A stretch of 64,000 bases of DNA from contig NZ_AUCX01000010.1 in NCBI RefSeq assembly GCF_000429985.1, forward strand, positions 62,001-126,000, written 5' to 3'. Positions within the stretch are counted from its first letter, which is position 1. Every line of letters starts with the position of its first letter. The translations under genes were made by a program, and so were the position numbers. Under the pieces are notes generated by a model. The model made no database searches. It saw only the letters and a list, made by a program, of their open reading frames with translations, and was not told the DNA's origin. Of this stretch, positions 26,338 to 34,901 are shown piece by piece. Origin of the DNA: Maridesulfovibrio bastinii DSM 16055. GTDB taxonomy: Bacteria; Desulfobacterota; Desulfovibrionia; Desulfovibrionales; Desulfovibrionaceae.

Positions 26338-27714
26338 ATGGAAGAAAAAAAAGTTAGCCTCTTTAAAATGGTATCCTTTACCGTATGCGGTATTGTGGTG
26401 CTGGATACTTTTGTTACTCCGGCAGTAATGGGCGTTTCATCAATTACCGTCTGGCTGCTGACAGCTGTTTTATTTTTCGTCCCCTACGGACTTATCAACG
26501 CAGAGCTTGGAGCAGCCTATCCCGAAGACGGCGGAATCTATCTCTGGGTAAAACGCGCCTTCGGAGAATTTCAGGCAACCCTTGTTGCATGGTATTACTG
26601 GGTAAACGTAGCCTTCTGGATGCCGGCGGTTTTCATCGCCTTCACCACATGGTTTTCGCTTGCCTTTGCACCGAATCTCGGCACATGGCCTTCAGCGGCA
26701 ATCACAACAGCCATGTGCTGGGTTATTGTTTACATTGGCATCCGCGGAGCCGACCTGAGCGTGACCATGACAAATATAGCCGCTGTTATCAAGGTCGCCG
26801 TACTCATCGTCTTCGGTGTACTCGGTGTTATTTACGCCTCGACCAAAGGTGTTGCGAATGATTTTTCACTGTCGTCTTTCGCCATCAGCTTCAATTATGA
26901 CACCGTGGCCTACAGTTCCGCAATCGTCTACAACCTGCTGGGATTCGAGCTTATCAGTTCCATTGCTTCGCAGATAAAAGAACCCGGAAAAAACATACCC
27001 AAGATGACTATCCTCGCAGGTATTTTAATTGCCGGGCTGTACATTGTGGGAACATTCGGAGTTCTGGTTGCTATTCCCGCTGATAAACTCAACCCTCTGG
27101 ACGGATTCTTCTACGCCATCAAAGAACTTTGCAGCGTATTCGGATCAGGACAGGAAGTTGCCTTCAGTATTGTTATCGCAGCAACTCTGCTTACTCTTGT
27201 TTCCAATATGATCTCATGGACTCTCGGCGGAGTTGAAGTTCTCGATGAAGCTGAATTTACTAAATATACCAAGATACTCGGACACAGACATCCTAAATAT
27301 GACACCCCGGACTACTCGTATGTTCTTATGGGTGTGATATCCACTGTGCTCATTGTCCTTAACTTCTCTCTCGGTGAAAGTGCCAATGACGCATTCTGGA
27401 CTATCCTTTCGTTCAGTTTCCTTGTCTTCTTCCTGCCTTACCTGTGGTTGTTCCCTGCTGCGGTAAAACTCAGAATATCAGATCCTGACACCCCCCGTCC
27501 TTATAAAGTTCCGGGCGGTAGATTGGGACTGTATATCGCCGCCTTCATGGGCTTTGCATTCATTGCAATGTGCTGCCTGCTGCTGTTCTTCACTGGTAAA
27601 GGATTCGATCCGCTTTACCACGGCACACTTGTCATAGGAACAGGGCTTACAACACTCTTCGGTATTCACCTCTACCGTCTGACCAAAAAGCAAGGCAACA
27701 AAATTCAATCGTAA
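26338..27714 (+). CDS. APC-family amino acid/amine permease
   Basis: The 458-residue protein has about twelve hydrophobic segments and the APC start pattern (VSFTVCGIVVLDTFVTPAVMG), with INAELGAAYPEDGGIYLWVKRAFG in the first third. It lies between agmatine deiminase and carbamate kinase. In known agmatine loci this position is taken by an agmatine:putrescine antiporter, and that role is inferred here. It may take over transport from the upstream SSS symporter, whose gene is interrupted. Confidence 0.85.
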   Translation: MEEKKVSLFKMVSFTVCGIVVLDTFVTPAVMGVSSITVWLLTAVLFFVPYGLINAELGAAYPEDGGIYLWVKRAFGEFQATLVAWYYWVNVAFWMPAVFIAFTTWFSLAFAPNLGTWPSAAITTAMCWVIVYIGIRGADLSVTMTNIAAVIKVAVLIVFGVLGVIYASTKGVANDFSLSSFAISFNYDTVAYSSAIVYNLLGFELISSIASQIKEPGKNIPKMTILAGILIAGLYIVGTFGVLVAIPADKLNPLDGFFYAIKELCSVFGSGQEVAFSIVIAATLLTLVSNMISWTLGGVEVLDEAEFTKYTKILGHRHPKYDTPDYSYVLMGVISTVLIVLNFSLGESANDAFWTILSFSFLVFFLPYLWLFPAAVKLRISDPDTPRPYKVPGGRLGLYIAAFMGFAFIAMCCLLLFFTGKGFDPLYHGTLVIGTGLTTLFGIHLYRLTKKQGNKIQS

Positions 27715-27736
27715 TTGCAGACAGCTGCAACATTAC

Positions 27737-27775
27737 TTTCTTTTCAGGTCCGGTTTTTCCGGGCCTGAAAAGAAA
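27737..27775 (+). promoter_or_regulatory. Long intercistronic hairpin before carbamate kinase
   Basis: Arms of 17 bases (TTTCTTTTCAGGTCCGG and CCGGGCCTGAAAAGAAA) pair fully apart from one G-U wobble around a five-base loop. The hairpin sits just before the carbamate kinase ribosome binding region and could tune its translation or RNA stability. Confidence 0.55.
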
Positions 27776-27790
27776 ATAACAGGTATTTAT

Positions 27791-28747
27791 ATGAACAAAA
27801 AAACTCAGGAACCCAGAATAGTTATTGCTTTGGGAGGAAATGCGTTAGGCAAAACACCTGAAGAGCAGAAGGAAAAACTGAGATTCTCATCCAAAGCTCT
27901 GGTGGAACTTATCACTCAGGGTAATGAAATAATTGTCAGCCATGGCAACGGTCCTCAGGTTGGAATGATCAATCTGGCTTTTGAAGATGCTTCAAAGAGC
28001 AACGAAAAAGTTGTTCCGCTGGAAATGCCGGAATGCACGGCCATGAGTCAGGGATACATAGGATTCCACTTGCAAAATGCCATCCACAAAGAATTACGGG
28101 ACCAGAACATGCCCTGGAATGCGGCGTCCATAATTACGCAGGTAGTTGTAGATGAGAATGATCCTGCTTTTAAAAATCCATCAAAACCAATCGGCGGATT
28201 TTATACCAAAGAAGAAGCCACTGAAATGATGGCGGCAGATCCTTTGCTGACAATGGTTGAAGATTCAGGACGTGGTTACAGAAGAACGGTCGCTTCTCCT
28301 AAACCTGTCGACATTCTCGAAAGGGAATCCATAGTCAATATGCTCGACAACGAATTCATTGTAATCGCATGCGGTGGCGGCGGAATTCCGGTTATTAAAG
28401 GAGAGCATAATGAATACAAAGGGGTTTCAGCAGTTATAGATAAAGACTTCGCCTCCGCCAAACTGGCTGAAGTGGTAAAAGCGGACTACCTATTTATTCT
28501 CACTGCGGTTGACCGCATCGCAATAAACTTCGGAACCCCAGAGCAGAAAAATCTGGATAAGATGTCTGTGGAAGAAGCTGAACAATATATAAAAGAGGGC
28601 CATTTCGCTCCCGGATCAATGCTGCCTAAAGTTCAGGCCGCACTGGAATTTGTTAAGAGCGGCGAAGGACGCAAAGCGGTCATCGCCTCGCTGGACAAAG
28701 CCCCGGAAGCAATGACCGGTGAAAGCGGAACCCTGATATATCAATAA
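27791..28747 (+). CDS. arcC: Carbamate kinase
   Basis: The 318-residue protein shows carbamate kinase motifs: VIALGGNALGKTPEEQ at the start, IIVSHGNGPQVGMINL, FIVIACGGGGIPVI and FAPGSMLPKVQAALEFV. It transfers phosphate from carbamoyl phosphate to ADP, giving ATP, ammonia and carbon dioxide. It completes the agmatine deiminase pathway, so this locus can yield one ATP per agmatine and consume protons. It is the last gene of the unit. Confidence 0.95.
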   Translation: MNKKTQEPRIVIALGGNALGKTPEEQKEKLRFSSKALVELITQGNEIIVSHGNGPQVGMINLAFEDASKSNEKVVPLEMPECTAMSQGYIGFHLQNAIHKELRDQNMPWNAASIITQVVVDENDPAFKNPSKPIGGFYTKEEATEMMAADPLLTMVEDSGRGYRRTVASPKPVDILERESIVNMLDNEFIVIACGGGGIPVIKGEHNEYKGVSAVIDKDFASAKLAEVVKADYLFILTAVDRIAINFGTPEQKNLDKMSVEEAEQYIKEGHFAPGSMLPKVQAALEFVKSGEGRKAVIASLDKAPEAMTGESGTLIYQ

Positions 28748-28940
28748 AACAGGCATACACCCCTCCATCGGCACATGATTATCCCCATTCGGATATGATT
28801 GTGCCGAATAAAATTTTACCTTCATCTAAACCTCCGGGGAACTTTTTATAAGTACGCGGGGATGGGCCCCCTTCCATTCCCGCCCCCGAAAAAATGCAGA
28901 CGCTGCAATTGTTTACAAAAATTTCGGGAAATCCAAAATA

Positions 28941-28972
28941 AAAGCTCCTCCAGCATAAAGCGGAAGGAGCAT
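28941..28972 (-). terminator. Terminator of the small secreted protein gene
   Basis: Arms GCTCCTCC and GGAAGGAGC form a stem next to an A-rich stretch that reads as T-rich on the minus strand, just past the stop at 28984. Confidence 0.7.
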
Positions 28973-28983
28973 GTAAAATATCC

Positions 28984-29268
28984 TTAATAATTACTGCCTT
29001 CAGGCGGAGGAGTTCCCCGTCTTTCTTTCATATCATCAGGTCTCATAACCAGTCTGCCGTTATCATCTTCACATACACCGGACATGGTATCGCCGCGCAG
29101 AGTTTTAAGCTGCACTTTATCCCCGGCATTTTTTCCCTCACAAACTGTATAAGCTTCCGGAGGAGGACCGTTAAATTCCGGCCTTCCATGATCATGGGCT
29201 GACCCGGCGCATGCCGAGCCTGAAAGCAGCAGTAGAAAACCTGCCACCAGAGCAAATGATTTTTTCAT
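28984..29268 (-). CDS. Small secreted protein of unknown function
   Basis: The 94-residue product starts after AAGGAG and has a signal peptide or lipoprotein-like leader (LLLLSGSACAG). The mature part contains GPPPEAYTVCEGKNAGDKVQLKTLRGDTMSGVC and VMRPDD. I recall short secreted proteins with PPPEAY.ACEGK and RGD..GTC in other proteobacteria, with no assigned role. The two cysteines could form a disulfide. It stands alone. Confidence 0.7.
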   Translation of the reverse strand: MKKSFALVAGFLLLLSGSACAGSAHDHGRPEFNGPPPEAYTVCEGKNAGDKVQLKTLRGDTMSGVCEDDNGRLVMRPDDMKERRGTPPPEGSNY

Positions 29269-29488
29269 AGCATCTCCTTGATAGAGTTTATTACTCCAAT
29301 TAGAGAAGCTGATTCGAAATCGTCAAATTAAGAAAACTAAAACTTTCTCTGCTATTATATAACTCTTTTTTAAATTAGATACGCAAGTTGGGATATCTGC
29401 CAAGCGCAGGCTAAAACAGCTTTAGATATCAGCATGTTAAAAGATAAAAATAGAATATCACTTTCTTTGCAATCACAGTCCCGACAGT

Positions 29489-30388
29489 TTACGCAGAGTT
29501 TTCCGCTTTATAATATTTCTCGATGTCGCGTCCCGGAGAGATACCGAACATCCGCGAATACTCCCGGCTGAATTGTGAAGGACTTTCGTAACCGACAAAA
29601 TATGCGGCTTCTGCTGCACTTTTGCTTTCAGCCATCATAAGCCTTCTGGCTTCAATCAGCCGAAGCTGTTTTTGAAACTGGATGGGGGTCAATGTTGTGA
29701 TTTTTTTAAACCACTGGTGCAGTCCTGAAACGCTCATCTCCGCAATTTCAGCCAGATCACCTATTCGTATAGAATCCCTGAAATTCTGGTTAATATGTGA
29801 AATAACCATACCTATTCTCTGCAAACTGCCCTCATGCATAGCCAGATGCGCTATGTGCCTGCCATGCTCGGATTTCAAAAGGCGGTAGCAGATTTCACGG
29901 ATATAAAGAGGAGCCAGAAAGCCCGAGTCTTCGGGAGAGTCTAAAAGCTTGGCCAGCCTTACCAGCGGGTCGGCCAGAGCATCATCCATGGTTGCGACAA
30001 AAAGAGATTTGGCCTCCAGCTTTGAACCGGACTGGGGAACATGCCCCCCGAGGAAAATTTCTCCGGCCATCGTCAGGTCAATATCCATCTGTAAGCAGAG
30101 GTAAGGATTCTCAGGCGAAGCCTTCTTGACCATTCCGATAATAGGCATGGTCACGGGGATGGTCATATAATCACCGGTTCCGCAGGGATAAACCTCCTGC
30201 CCGTATGTAATGGCTTTTGCTCCCTGCACCACCAGGCAGATACACGGATTATAGACTTCCGGCAGATGCTCGTCCGGATTGTCTATCCTGATACAGCTGA
30301 GTCCTTTGATGGCCGTATGGTTTAAATTCTTCTCAGGGCTGTGTCTGGCCACAATATCAGCAAGAACACAAAGTGTTGAACCATCCAT
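29489..30388 (-). CDS. AraC-family regulator, YqhC-like (second copy)
   Basis: The 299-residue protein has an AraC-type N-domain (EVYNPCICLVVQGAKAITYGQEV) and a C-terminal double helix-turn-helix (IRIGDLAEIAEMSVSGLHQWFKKIT, AAYFVGYESPSQFSREYSRMFGISP). It is divergent from the iron alcohol dehydrogenase at 30676. This mirrors E. coli, where the related YqhC activates the iron alcohol dehydrogenase YqhD. It shares the family and layout of the regulator at 8845-9723. Confidence 0.88.
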   Translation of the reverse strand: MDGSTLCVLADIVARHSPEKNLNHTAIKGLSCIRIDNPDEHLPEVYNPCICLVVQGAKAITYGQEVYPCGTGDYMTIPVTMPIIGMVKKASPENPYLCLQMDIDLTMAGEIFLGGHVPQSGSKLEAKSLFVATMDDALADPLVRLAKLLDSPEDSGFLAPLYIREICYRLLKSEHGRHIAHLAMHEGSLQRIGMVISHINQNFRDSIRIGDLAEIAEMSVSGLHQWFKKITTLTPIQFQKQLRLIEARRLMMAESKSAAEAAYFVGYESPSQFSREYSRMFGISPGRDIEKYYKAENSA

Positions 30389-30675
30389 ATTTACCCCTCT
30401 GCTGGAATGCTCAAAAATACAAAATTAATGCTAAGTTTATATTATCAGGCAATACGCTTGTAATATTGTGTATTCAAATATTCCTCAAAATCGTTAGTGT
30501 CAATCCCGAACTCGGACAGTGTTTATGGATATTCACTGTGTCACTAAAGAGTAAATAGGACAGATTAATTTCTCAACCAAATGTTAAAACAAACTGCACT
30601 TTGTGGAGACTCTGACAAGAGCAGTACATAATTTGTATTTTCTGACAATAACCACTTCGACAAAGGAGTCCAAAA

Positions 30676-31830
30676 ATGGCAAGTTTCATTGTACCTAGAA
30701 AAACTCATTTCGGCCCCGGAGCAATCTCCGAACTGGCTAACCTTACCGGTAAAAAAGCAACTGTTGTTATTGGTTGCGGTTCAATAAAAAAGAATGGCGG
30801 ACTTGATCGCATCATGGGCCACCTTGAAGCTGCAGGATTTGAAACCCAGCTTATTGAAGGTGTTGAAAGCGACCCCACTATCCAGACCGCACAGGCCGGA
30901 GCCAAGCAGATGCTGGAATTCGGACCGGACCTTATTGTAGGTATCGGCGGCGGTTCCCCCATTGATGCAGCAAAAGCAATGTGGCTCTTTTATGAATATC
31001 CTGATTTCACTTTTGAACAGGCTGCTGTTCCGTTTTCTCTGCCGGAACTCAGAAAAAAAGCTCACTTTGTTGCAATCTCCACAACAAGCGGAACCGGCAC
31101 CGAGGTTACTTCATTCTCTGTTATTTCCGATCGCGAAAGCGGAATCAAGTACCCCATTGCCGACTACAACCTTACCCCGGACGTAGCGATTGTTGATACA
31201 GACCTGAGCGCAAGCCTCACCCCTCAGCTTGTAGCCCATACCGGTATGGATGCTATGACTCACGCTATTGAAGCTTACGTTTCAAATGTTGCCAACGAAT
31301 TCACCGATGCGCTGGCAATAAAAGCGATTGAAATGATCGACAAGTATCTGCGTTCCTCCTATGCAGGAGAAAAAGAGGCTGGCTGCAAAATGCACATTGC
31401 CCAGAATCTTGCTGGTATGTCTTTCTCCAATGCTATTCTGGGAATTGTCCACAGCATGGCCCACAAAAGCGGACGTATCCTGAGTGTTCCTCACGGATGT
31501 GCCAACGCAATCTATCTGCCGCATGTAATAAGCTACAACGCACCGGAAGCAGCAGACAGATTTGCTGAAATTGCCGATCGTCTCGGCCTTGCCGGAACAA
31601 CTGCCGAAGAAAAAACTTCTGCTCTGGTTGCATATATCGAAGAGCTCAACAAAAGCCTCGACATCCCCGCAACACTGAAAGAATTCGGAGTAGCAGAATC
31701 ACTGTTCACTGAAAATCTGGACAGAATGACAGAGGGAGCAGTTCAGGACCCTTGCACCGGAACCAACCCCCGCACAATTGATAATGCTGAAATGCGCAAA
31801 CTGTTTGAAGTTGCCTACTACGGCAAATAA
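30676..31830 (+). CDS. Iron-containing alcohol dehydrogenase
   Basis: AAAGGAG precedes the ATG of this 384-residue protein. The group III alcohol dehydrogenase motifs are present: GIGGGSPIDAAKAMW for nucleotide binding, STTSGTGTEVTSFS, and metal ligands in GMDAMTHAIEAY (Asp and His four apart), HSMAH and VPHG. It reduces an aldehyde or oxidises an alcohol in the cytoplasm. It is a single-gene unit with its own terminator, divergent from the AraC regulator that probably activates it. Confidence 0.93.
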   Translation: MASFIVPRKTHFGPGAISELANLTGKKATVVIGCGSIKKNGGLDRIMGHLEAAGFETQLIEGVESDPTIQTAQAGAKQMLEFGPDLIVGIGGGSPIDAAKAMWLFYEYPDFTFEQAAVPFSLPELRKKAHFVAISTTSGTGTEVTSFSVISDRESGIKYPIADYNLTPDVAIVDTDLSASLTPQLVAHTGMDAMTHAIEAYVSNVANEFTDALAIKAIEMIDKYLRSSYAGEKEAGCKMHIAQNLAGMSFSNAILGIVHSMAHKSGRILSVPHGCANAIYLPHVISYNAPEAADRFAEIADRLGLAGTTAEEKTSALVAYIEELNKSLDIPATLKEFGVAESLFTENLDRMTEGAVQDPCTGTNPRTIDNAEMRKLFEVAYYGK

Positions 31831-31887
31831 GAACTGATCTGCACATAAAAGTCGGCACACTTCAGTTGCAGCACTTTGGCTGCTAAA

Positions 31888-31926
31888 AGGCCCCCTCTTT
31901 CCGTCTTAGCGGAAAGAGGGGGCTTC
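31888..31926 (+). terminator. Terminator of the alcohol dehydrogenase gene
   Basis: A 14-bp perfect stem (GCCCCCTCTTTCCG with CGGAAAGAGGGGGC) is followed by TTCATTT. Confidence 0.88.
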
Positions 31927-31994
31927 ATTTATCTACGCTCTCAGGTTTCGGGATTATCCAGAACCGAACCGGAGAATGATATTACAGGAATTAT

Positions 31995-33041
31995 TTATTT
32001 CAAAGCTTTGGTAAAAAAGCTTGTCAGCTTATCCCACGGAATAAGCTCGGTCCTGTCATACAAATCCACATGTCCTGCGCCGGGGACAATATAAAGTTCC
32101 TTGGGTTCCGCAGCACGCTTATAAGCATCCTGACTGAACTCAATTGAATGAGCTTTGTCTCCAGTAATGAAGAGCATCGGACGCGGTGAAATGGTTTCAA
32201 TGTCATTAAAAGGATAGAAGTTCATAAACTTAACATTGCTTGAAAGGGTCGGATGAGTTGTAAGCTCAGGCGAAGATCCTTCCGGGGTGACTTCACCCCT
32301 CGGGGTCCGGTAAAAGTCATAAAACTCACGCTGGATGGGATGGGTCTCCGCAGTCAGTTCATGAACGGTTCCACTGGTGTATTCAGTTTTACCACCTTCA
32401 AATTCAACATAACGCTGTTGCGCAGCTTCAGCGATAATCTTTTTTCTCTGCTCAAGCGAGAGTGATTTATTCAGGGCATGACGGTTTGCGTCACCCATAT
32501 TATACATACTTACGGTTGCAATTGCTTTCATGCGGGGATCAATTTTAGCCGCACTTATAACAAAGCATCCGCTACCGCATATTCCCAGAACACCGATACG
32601 CTCTCTATCTACAAAAGAACGTGTTCCAAGGTAATCAACTGCCGCGCTGAAATCTTCGGAATAGACATCAGGCAGAACAGCATTGCGGGGCTGGCCTTCG
32701 CTTTCACCCCAGAATGATAAATCAATGGACATGGTCACGAATCCACGTTCAGCCATTTTCTGAGCGTAGAGATTCGCACTCTGTTCCTTTACAGCTCCCA
32801 TGGGATGTCCGACAATAATTGCAGGATATTTTTCGGACTTATCCATTTTTTTCGGAGTATAGAGGTTGCCGACAACCTTCATCTTGTACTGGTTGTTGAA
32901 GGATACTTTTTTTACATTCAGCTGATCACTTTTGTAAAAATTATCCGCACCATGCGATAAATCCTGCGCCATCGCCGGAGTGCAGACCATAGACGCTAAT
33001 CCGGCCAGCATGAACACACTTAATTTTTTAAAAACATTCAT
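31995..33041 (-). CDS. Exported alpha/beta hydrolase
   Basis: The 348-residue protein starts after AAGGAG with a signal peptide ending at TPAMAQ. The hydrolase motifs closely follow those of the cytoplasmic paralogue at 11339: IIVGHPMGAVKEQSANLYAQKMAERG, IGVLGICGSGCFVISAAK, IETISPRPMLFITGDKAHS and GAGHVDLYD. The nucleophile elbow again reads C-G-S-G, so Ser is likely but Cys is possible. It follows the acetyltransferase gene by about 22 bases and is likely co-transcribed with it. Confidence 0.87.
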   Translation of the reverse strand: MNVFKKLSVFMLAGLASMVCTPAMAQDLSHGADNFYKSDQLNVKKVSFNNQYKMKVVGNLYTPKKMDKSEKYPAIIVGHPMGAVKEQSANLYAQKMAERGFVTMSIDLSFWGESEGQPRNAVLPDVYSEDFSAAVDYLGTRSFVDRERIGVLGICGSGCFVISAAKIDPRMKAIATVSMYNMGDANRHALNKSLSLEQRKKIIAEAAQQRYVEFEGGKTEYTSGTVHELTAETHPIQREFYDFYRTPRGEVTPEGSSPELTTHPTLSSNVKFMNFYPFNDIETISPRPMLFITGDKAHSIEFSQDAYKRAAEPKELYIVPGAGHVDLYDRTELIPWDKLTSFFTKALK

Positions 33042-33063
33042 CTAAGATCTCCTTTTTTATAAT

Positions 33064-33657
33064 TTATTCAGCCAAACTGTCCCGTTCAGCTTCATCTATA
33101 GTTTTAATGAACCTTGCAGGAACTCCGCCGACGATTGTTCCCGGCTCCACATCCTTGGAAACAACGGCTCCCGCCGCCACAATAGCGTTATCCCCGATAG
33201 TGACTCCCGGCAGGATCACAGCTCTGGAGCCGATCCATACGTTTTTGCCGATAACTATTGGGGAAGGATAATTCCAACTTCTTTTTTCAGGAGCAAAGCC
33301 ATGATTGATTGTTGCCAGAACAACGCTATGCCCTATCAAAGCTCCATCTTTTATGGTTACTCCGCCCTGATCCTGAAAGTTGCAGCAGGCATTTATAAAT
33401 ACATTTTTGCCTATAGTTATATTTTTGCCGAAATCAGTATAAAACGGAGGGAACAAGGTAAAACTCTTATCAACCTCTTTTCCGGTAAGCTCTGACATGA
33501 GCTTATTAATTTCCTCAGGAGTATGGTAAGATCCATTTATTTCAGCGGTTATACGCATTGCTTCATTGCTGGAATGCAACAACAGTTCATGCAGTTCAGA
33601 ACCCCCTTTAACCGGTTCGCCTGAATTAAAAAGTTCAATAAGTCCTTCAAGATCCAT
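33064..33657 (-). CDS. Sugar O-acetyltransferase, left-handed beta-helix (Maa/LacA type)
   Basis: AAGGA eight bases before ATG at 33657 sets the start (197 residues) over an ATG 18 bases upstream. Hexapeptide repeats ([65 protein letters not shown]) and [10 protein letters not shown] place it with the Maa/LacA acetyltransferases. These use acetyl-CoA to acetylate sugars in the cytoplasm. It precedes the exported hydrolase and is divergent from the LysR regulator. Confidence 0.88.
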   Translation of the reverse strand: MDLEGLIELFNSGEPVKGGSELHELLLHSSNEAMRITAEINGSYHTPEEINKLMSELTGKEVDKSFTLFPPFYTDFGKNITIGKNVFINACCNFQDQGGVTIKDGALIGHSVVLATINHGFAPEKRSWNYPSPIVIGKNVWIGSRAVILPGVTIGDNAIVAAGAVVSKDVEPGTIVGGVPARFIKTIDEAERDSLAE

Positions 33658-33794
33658 TAAATTTTCCTTAATCATACTAAAAATTATCAGACATAAATTT
33701 TTTTAAACAACCGGCACATCGGCTTGTTTTAAAACTGATTCAACCGTGTCAGCCGTATAAAAAATCTCCACAATCCCCTTATAGGAACTGGAAA

Positions 33795-33850
33795 TCGCTA
33801 TGTAAAAGACCTATATTTAATAGGTTGCTATGCAAAAAATGCATAACATA
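33795..33850. promoter_or_regulatory. Palindromes between acetyltransferase and LysR genes
   Basis: ACCTAT at 33809 with ATAGGT at 33820, and TATGCA at 33829 with TGCATA at 33840, are inverted pairs. The half-sites GCTATGTAAAA and GCTATGCAAAA also form a direct repeat. The cluster lies in the divergent promoter region and is a likely LysR binding region. Confidence 0.5.
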
Positions 33851-33881
33851 TTTTTTAACTTTTTAAGTCAGGATCTTAACT

Positions 33882-34757
33882 ATGAAACTTAACGTGCTGG
33901 AATCATTTTTAGCCATTTCAAGGTCCCGCAGTATATCCGGTGCAGCTGAACTGCTGCATATATCCCAACCGGCACTTTCGCGTCAGATAAAAGAACTTGA
34001 AGAGGAACTGGGAACAAAACTTTTTAAAAGAGGCAGCCGGGAAATGACTCTGACTGCCGAAGGAACCCTGTTTCGCAAACGGGCCAGACAGATTCTTGAT
34101 CTGGTAAAAAAAACAAGTGAAGAACTGTCGCAATCAGAAAAAAACATCAGCGGAACAATTTATATAGCCGGAGGAGAAACCCACTCTTTCAGGACCGTTG
34201 CACGGACCATCAAAAATATAGCTGCCGAATACCCTGACATACATTTCAACCTGTTCAGTGGAAATGCAGATGATGTAACAGAGCAGCTGGACCGGGAGGG
34301 AGCTGATTTCGGGCTGGTTATTGAACCGGCAGATGTCTCCAGATACGATTATATGCGCCTGCCTGCTGTTGATCGCTGGGGAGTACTGATGAGGAAAGAC
34401 TGCTATCTGGCCACAAAGGAAGCCATATCCCCAAAAGAAATATGGGAACTACCGCTTATATACTCGCGACAGGCTGTACAGGGCGGACAACTTTCAAGCT
34501 GGCTTAAAAAAGATCCTGAAAAACTAAATATAGTTGCCACCTACAATCTGCTCTTTAACGCATCCCTGCTGGTAGAGGCGGGACTGGGATATGCTTTATG
34601 TCTGGATAAGATAATAAATACCGAATGCAACTCGGAGCTATGCTTCAGGCCCCTTAAACCGGAACTTAATTCACACGTTGATCTGATCTGGAAGAAGCAT
34701 CAGGTATTTTCACCGGCCGCAGAGTTGTTTCTGGAAAGGATAAGAGAAGAAATATAA
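33882..34757 (+). CDS. LysR-family transcriptional regulator
   Basis: The 291-residue protein begins with the LysR DNA-binding domain (FLAISRSRSISGAAELLHISQPALSRQIKELEEELGTKLFKRG) and has the usual periplasmic-binding-protein-like effector domain. It is divergent from the acetyltransferase and exported hydrolase genes, which it probably controls through the palindromes at 33795-33850. Confidence 0.92.
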   Translation: MKLNVLESFLAISRSRSISGAAELLHISQPALSRQIKELEEELGTKLFKRGSREMTLTAEGTLFRKRARQILDLVKKTSEELSQSEKNISGTIYIAGGETHSFRTVARTIKNIAAEYPDIHFNLFSGNADDVTEQLDREGADFGLVIEPADVSRYDYMRLPAVDRWGVLMRKDCYLATKEAISPKEIWELPLIYSRQAVQGGQLSSWLKKDPEKLNIVATYNLLFNASLLVEAGLGYALCLDKIINTECNSELCFRPLKPELNSHVDLIWKKHQVFSPAAELFLERIREEI

Positions 34758-34901
34758 AAACTGCTATTATAGCAGAGTTCTTTATCCACTCAAAAAACGG
34801 CAGGATATATGCATAATTTTATGCTAACTTTGAACAATCTCAGCTACGAATATTTAAAGCTCACAAAACTCAGCACCATAAAATAAAAAAACGGATTAAA
34901 G

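Noticed and set aside
26385-26861. Plus-strand open frame of 158 codons inside the APC permease
   Set aside because: It is a shadow frame within a clear permease gene and lacks a ribosome binding site.
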